This document shows, piece by piece, positions 23,674-25,324 of a stretch of DNA of 25,324 bases (within the stretch, counting starts at the first letter, position 1; each line of letters starts with the position of its first letter). Position numbers and translations under genes: made by a program. The stretch is from an uncultured Steroidobacter sp. (GTDB taxonomy: Bacteria > Pseudomonadota > Gammaproteobacteria > Steroidobacterales > Steroidobacteraceae): contig CAMLEO010000080.1 of assembly GCA_946478975.1 (NCBI GenBank), positions 1-25,324 on the forward strand. Reading direction: 5' to 3'. Below the pieces are notes generated by a model that made no database searches, was not told the DNA's origin, and saw only the letters and a program-made list of their open reading frames with translations.

Positions 23674-23686
23674 TGCTGTGACAGCA
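23674..23686. promoter_or_regulatory. 13-nt palindrome upstream of the PAS-PAS kinase, candidate operator
   Basis: TGCTGT-G-ACAGCA is a perfect inverted repeat 39 nt before the kinase ATG. The spacing is too short for a LexA box. It may bind a dimeric regulator; no known site type is matched. Confidence 0.3.
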
Positions 23687-23725
23687 GTACGTGGAGTCCG
23701 TGCCGATGCGGCCGATAGTGCTGGC

Positions 23726-25324
23726 ATGCCATCGTATGTTTCCATCCACCTGCTCGAAGCCGCCCTGCTGGCGCTGCTGATCGTCCCGGCGGCGATTCTG
23801 CTGCTCGTCCGGCCGTTCGGTTCGGCCCGGGCGCGGGTGCGAGACCTCGAAGCGGAGCTCGCGCTGCTCAACAGCTGCAGTATCGTTTCCAGCACCGATG
23901 CGACCGGATCCATCACTCACGTCAACGAGCTGTTCTGCCGGATCAGCGGCTATTCGCGCGACGAACTGCTCGGCCGCAATCACAACGTCCTCAACTCCGG
24001 TCATCACCCGCGCAAGTTCTTCATGAACTTGTATCGCGCGATCACGACCGGCCAGTCCTGGCGCGGCGAAATCTGCAATCGCGCCAAGGACGGCAGTCAG
24101 TTCTGGCTCGACACGACGATCGTGCCGATCCTCGACAGCAGCGGCCGCGTGGCACGCTACACGTCCGTCTGCATCGACATCACTGCCAGCAAGAAGGCCG
24201 AAGAAATGTTCGCCCTGCTGCGCCAACGGCACACGCTGGCAATTCAGGGCTCGGGCATTTGCCTGTGGGAGTGGGACCTGGTCCGGAACAGCGTGAATTT
24301 TCACGGCAACTGGGGCCCGCTGCTGGGCTACACCGCCGAAGAAATCACACTCGCGCCCAGCAATGTCTGGCAGCGCTACATGCATGCGGATGATCTCGCC
24401 CAGTTGGAGCGACAAATCAAGTGCTGCAGCCGGGGCGAAGCATCGGCATTCGAAACTGAAGCCCGCATGCGGCACAAGAACGGGCAGTGGGTTTCGATCC
24501 TGATCCGCGGTTCGGTGATCGAACGCGACCTCAACGAGCTCGCCATGCGCATCTCCGGCACGTCCACCGACATCACGGCCCTGAAGCTCGCCGAAGCGGA
24601 ATTGATCGAAGCACGCAACGCCGCCGAAGCGGCCAGCAAGGCGAAGAGCCAGTTCCTCGCGACCATGAGTCATGAGATCCGCACGCCGCTGAACGGCGTC
24701 GTCGGCTTCACCGAAATGTTGTTGGATACGCCGCTCGACGACGAGCAGCGCAGCTTCGCAGCCACGGTCCGCGACTCGGGCAAATCGTTGCTGACCATCA
24801 TCGACGACATCCTGGACTTCTCGCGCATCGAAGCCGGCCACGTGGCCGTCGAGCGTTCGCGCATCGATGCGAAACGAGTCGCACGCGACGTATTCACTCT
24901 GCTGCGGCCTCGCGCGGCAGAGAAGAATCTAGAGCTCGACGTTCATTGGCCGCCTGCTGTGTCATCCAACATCATCGCGGACGCAGGCCGATTGCGGCAG
25001 GTGTTGCTGAACCTGGTCGCGAATGCGATCAAGTTCACCGAGTCCGGCCGCGTCACGATTCGCGCGTACGGCGACGCGGACGGCATGCTGCGAATCGAAG
25101 TGGAAGATACCGGCATCGGCATCGCGCCCGAGCAGTTCGAACGGCTGTTCACCAAGTTCACCCAGGCCGATTCCTCGACCACGCGCAAATATGGCGGCAC
25201 GGGCCTCGGCCTCGCGATTTGCAAACAACTGGTCGAGCTCATGGACGGCCGCATCGGCGCGCACAGCCGGCCTGGCTCGGGCTCGACAGCCAGCCGCCGC
25301 CGCGCCGCTCGTTCGCGACCTTGG
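23726..25324 (+). CDS. Membrane-anchored PAS-PAS sensor histidine kinase (3' end outside window)
   Basis: The frame stays open for 533 codons to the window edge. One N-terminal membrane helix (~9-29, [20 protein letters not shown]) is followed by two PAS domains. PAS1 (~47-155) has [55 protein letters not shown] and YTSVCIDIT, a type related to Aer-like PAS. PAS2 (~165-290) has [30 protein letters not shown] and ISGTSTDIT. HisKA has H316 in [19 protein letters not shown]. The ATPase domain has N433 in [14 protein letters not shown]461 in VEDTGIGI, and [16 protein letters not shown] receiver domain probably follows outside. After GSGST the frame reads [13 protein letters not shown] instead of the usual aromatic strand, so a frameshift or deletion near 25285 is possible. 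ATG 23726 lacks a strong ribosome-binding site. Confidence 0.87.
   Translation, partial: MPSYVSIHLLEAALLALLIVPAAILLLVRPFGSARARVRDLEAELALLNSCSIVSSTDATGSITHVNELFCRISGYSRDELLGRNHNVLNSGHHPRKFFMNLYRAITTGQSWRGEICNRAKDGSQFWLDTTIVPILDSSGRVARYTSVCIDITASKKAEEMFALLRQRHTLAIQGSGICLWEWDLVRNSVNFHGNWGPLLGYTAEEITLAPSNVWQRYMHADDLAQLERQIKCCSRGEASAFETEARMRHKNGQWVSILIRGSVIERDLNELAMRISGTSTDITALKLAEAELIEARNAAEAASKAKSQFLATMSHEIRTPLNGVVGFTEMLLDTPLDDEQRSFAATVRDSGKSLLTIIDDILDFSRIEAGHVAVERSRIDAKRVARDVFTLLRPRAAEKNLELDVHWPPAVSSNIIADAGRLRQVLLNLVANAIKFTESGRVTIRAYGDADGMLRIEVEDTGIGIAPEQFERLFTKFTQADSSTTRKYGGTGLGLAICKQLVELMDGRIGAHSRPGSGSTASRRRAARSRPW

Noticed and set aside
23674..23686. LexA-type SOS box at the CTGT...ACAG palindrome
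   Set aside because: The half-sites are only one base apart, whereas the gammaproteobacterial LexA box has an 8-nt spacer; kept only as an unassigned palindrome.
23639..24841. 400-codon minus-strand frame
   Set aside because: It is antisense to the PAS-PAS kinase, whose PAS, H-box and ATPase motifs read clearly on the plus strand.

Overview
The window is a dense, GC-rich stretch of bacterial chromosome with 22 protein-coding genes (two cut by the window edges) and no tRNA, rRNA, CRISPR or recognisable transposase gene. The gene set (RecQ with HRDC domain, UspE-type tandem stress protein, OmpW, HemN, a complete cbb3 oxidase locus, SulP transporter, several hybrid kinases) fits a respiratory Proteobacterium able to grow at low oxygen, most likely a gammaproteobacterium. 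This placement is inferred from gene content only.

Layout. 1-428: 3' end of recQ. 572-1519: a stand-alone KAS III (FabH-type) enzyme behind a TATAAT box. 1520-1629: a cluster of hairpins between convergent genes. 1630-4191 (minus): a PAS hybrid histidine kinase followed by a UspE-like protein. 4330/4369-8210 (plus): a FixL-like kinase without sensor domain, a FixJ-like response regulator and a phosphoketolase, tightly spaced. 8211-8629: a non-coding convergent region with a 38/39-nt inverted repeat. 8630-11049 (minus): a cyclopropane-fatty-acid-synthase-like methyltransferase and a geranylgeranyl-reductase-type flavoprotein, overlapping by 4 nt. 11303-13294 (plus): ompW and hemN. 13518-21830 (plus): the cbb3 oxidase structural genes ccoNOQP, a small membrane protein, the assembly genes ccoG, ccoI, ccoS and a UreH/SafE-type membrane protein, nearly all overlapping. 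21827-23488 (minus): a SulP anion transporter. 23726-end (plus): a membrane-anchored PAS-PAS histidine kinase running off the window.

How the genes may work together. The window is dominated by low-oxygen functions: high-affinity cbb3 oxidase with copper delivery (CcoG, CcoI, possibly the SafE-like protein), oxygen-independent haem synthesis (HemN), OmpW, UspE, and a FixL/FixJ-type two-component pair. The pair is joined to phosphoketolase, which makes acetyl phosphate, a molecule able to phosphorylate response regulators. This suggests, but does not prove, a metabolic feedback loop.

Most worth a second look: the kinase-regulator-phosphoketolase operon, the methyltransferase-reductase lipid pair, the lack of ccoH together with a 96-aa membrane protein in the cbb3 operon, the His/Asp-rich tail of CcoP, and the long inverted repeat at 8277-8534.
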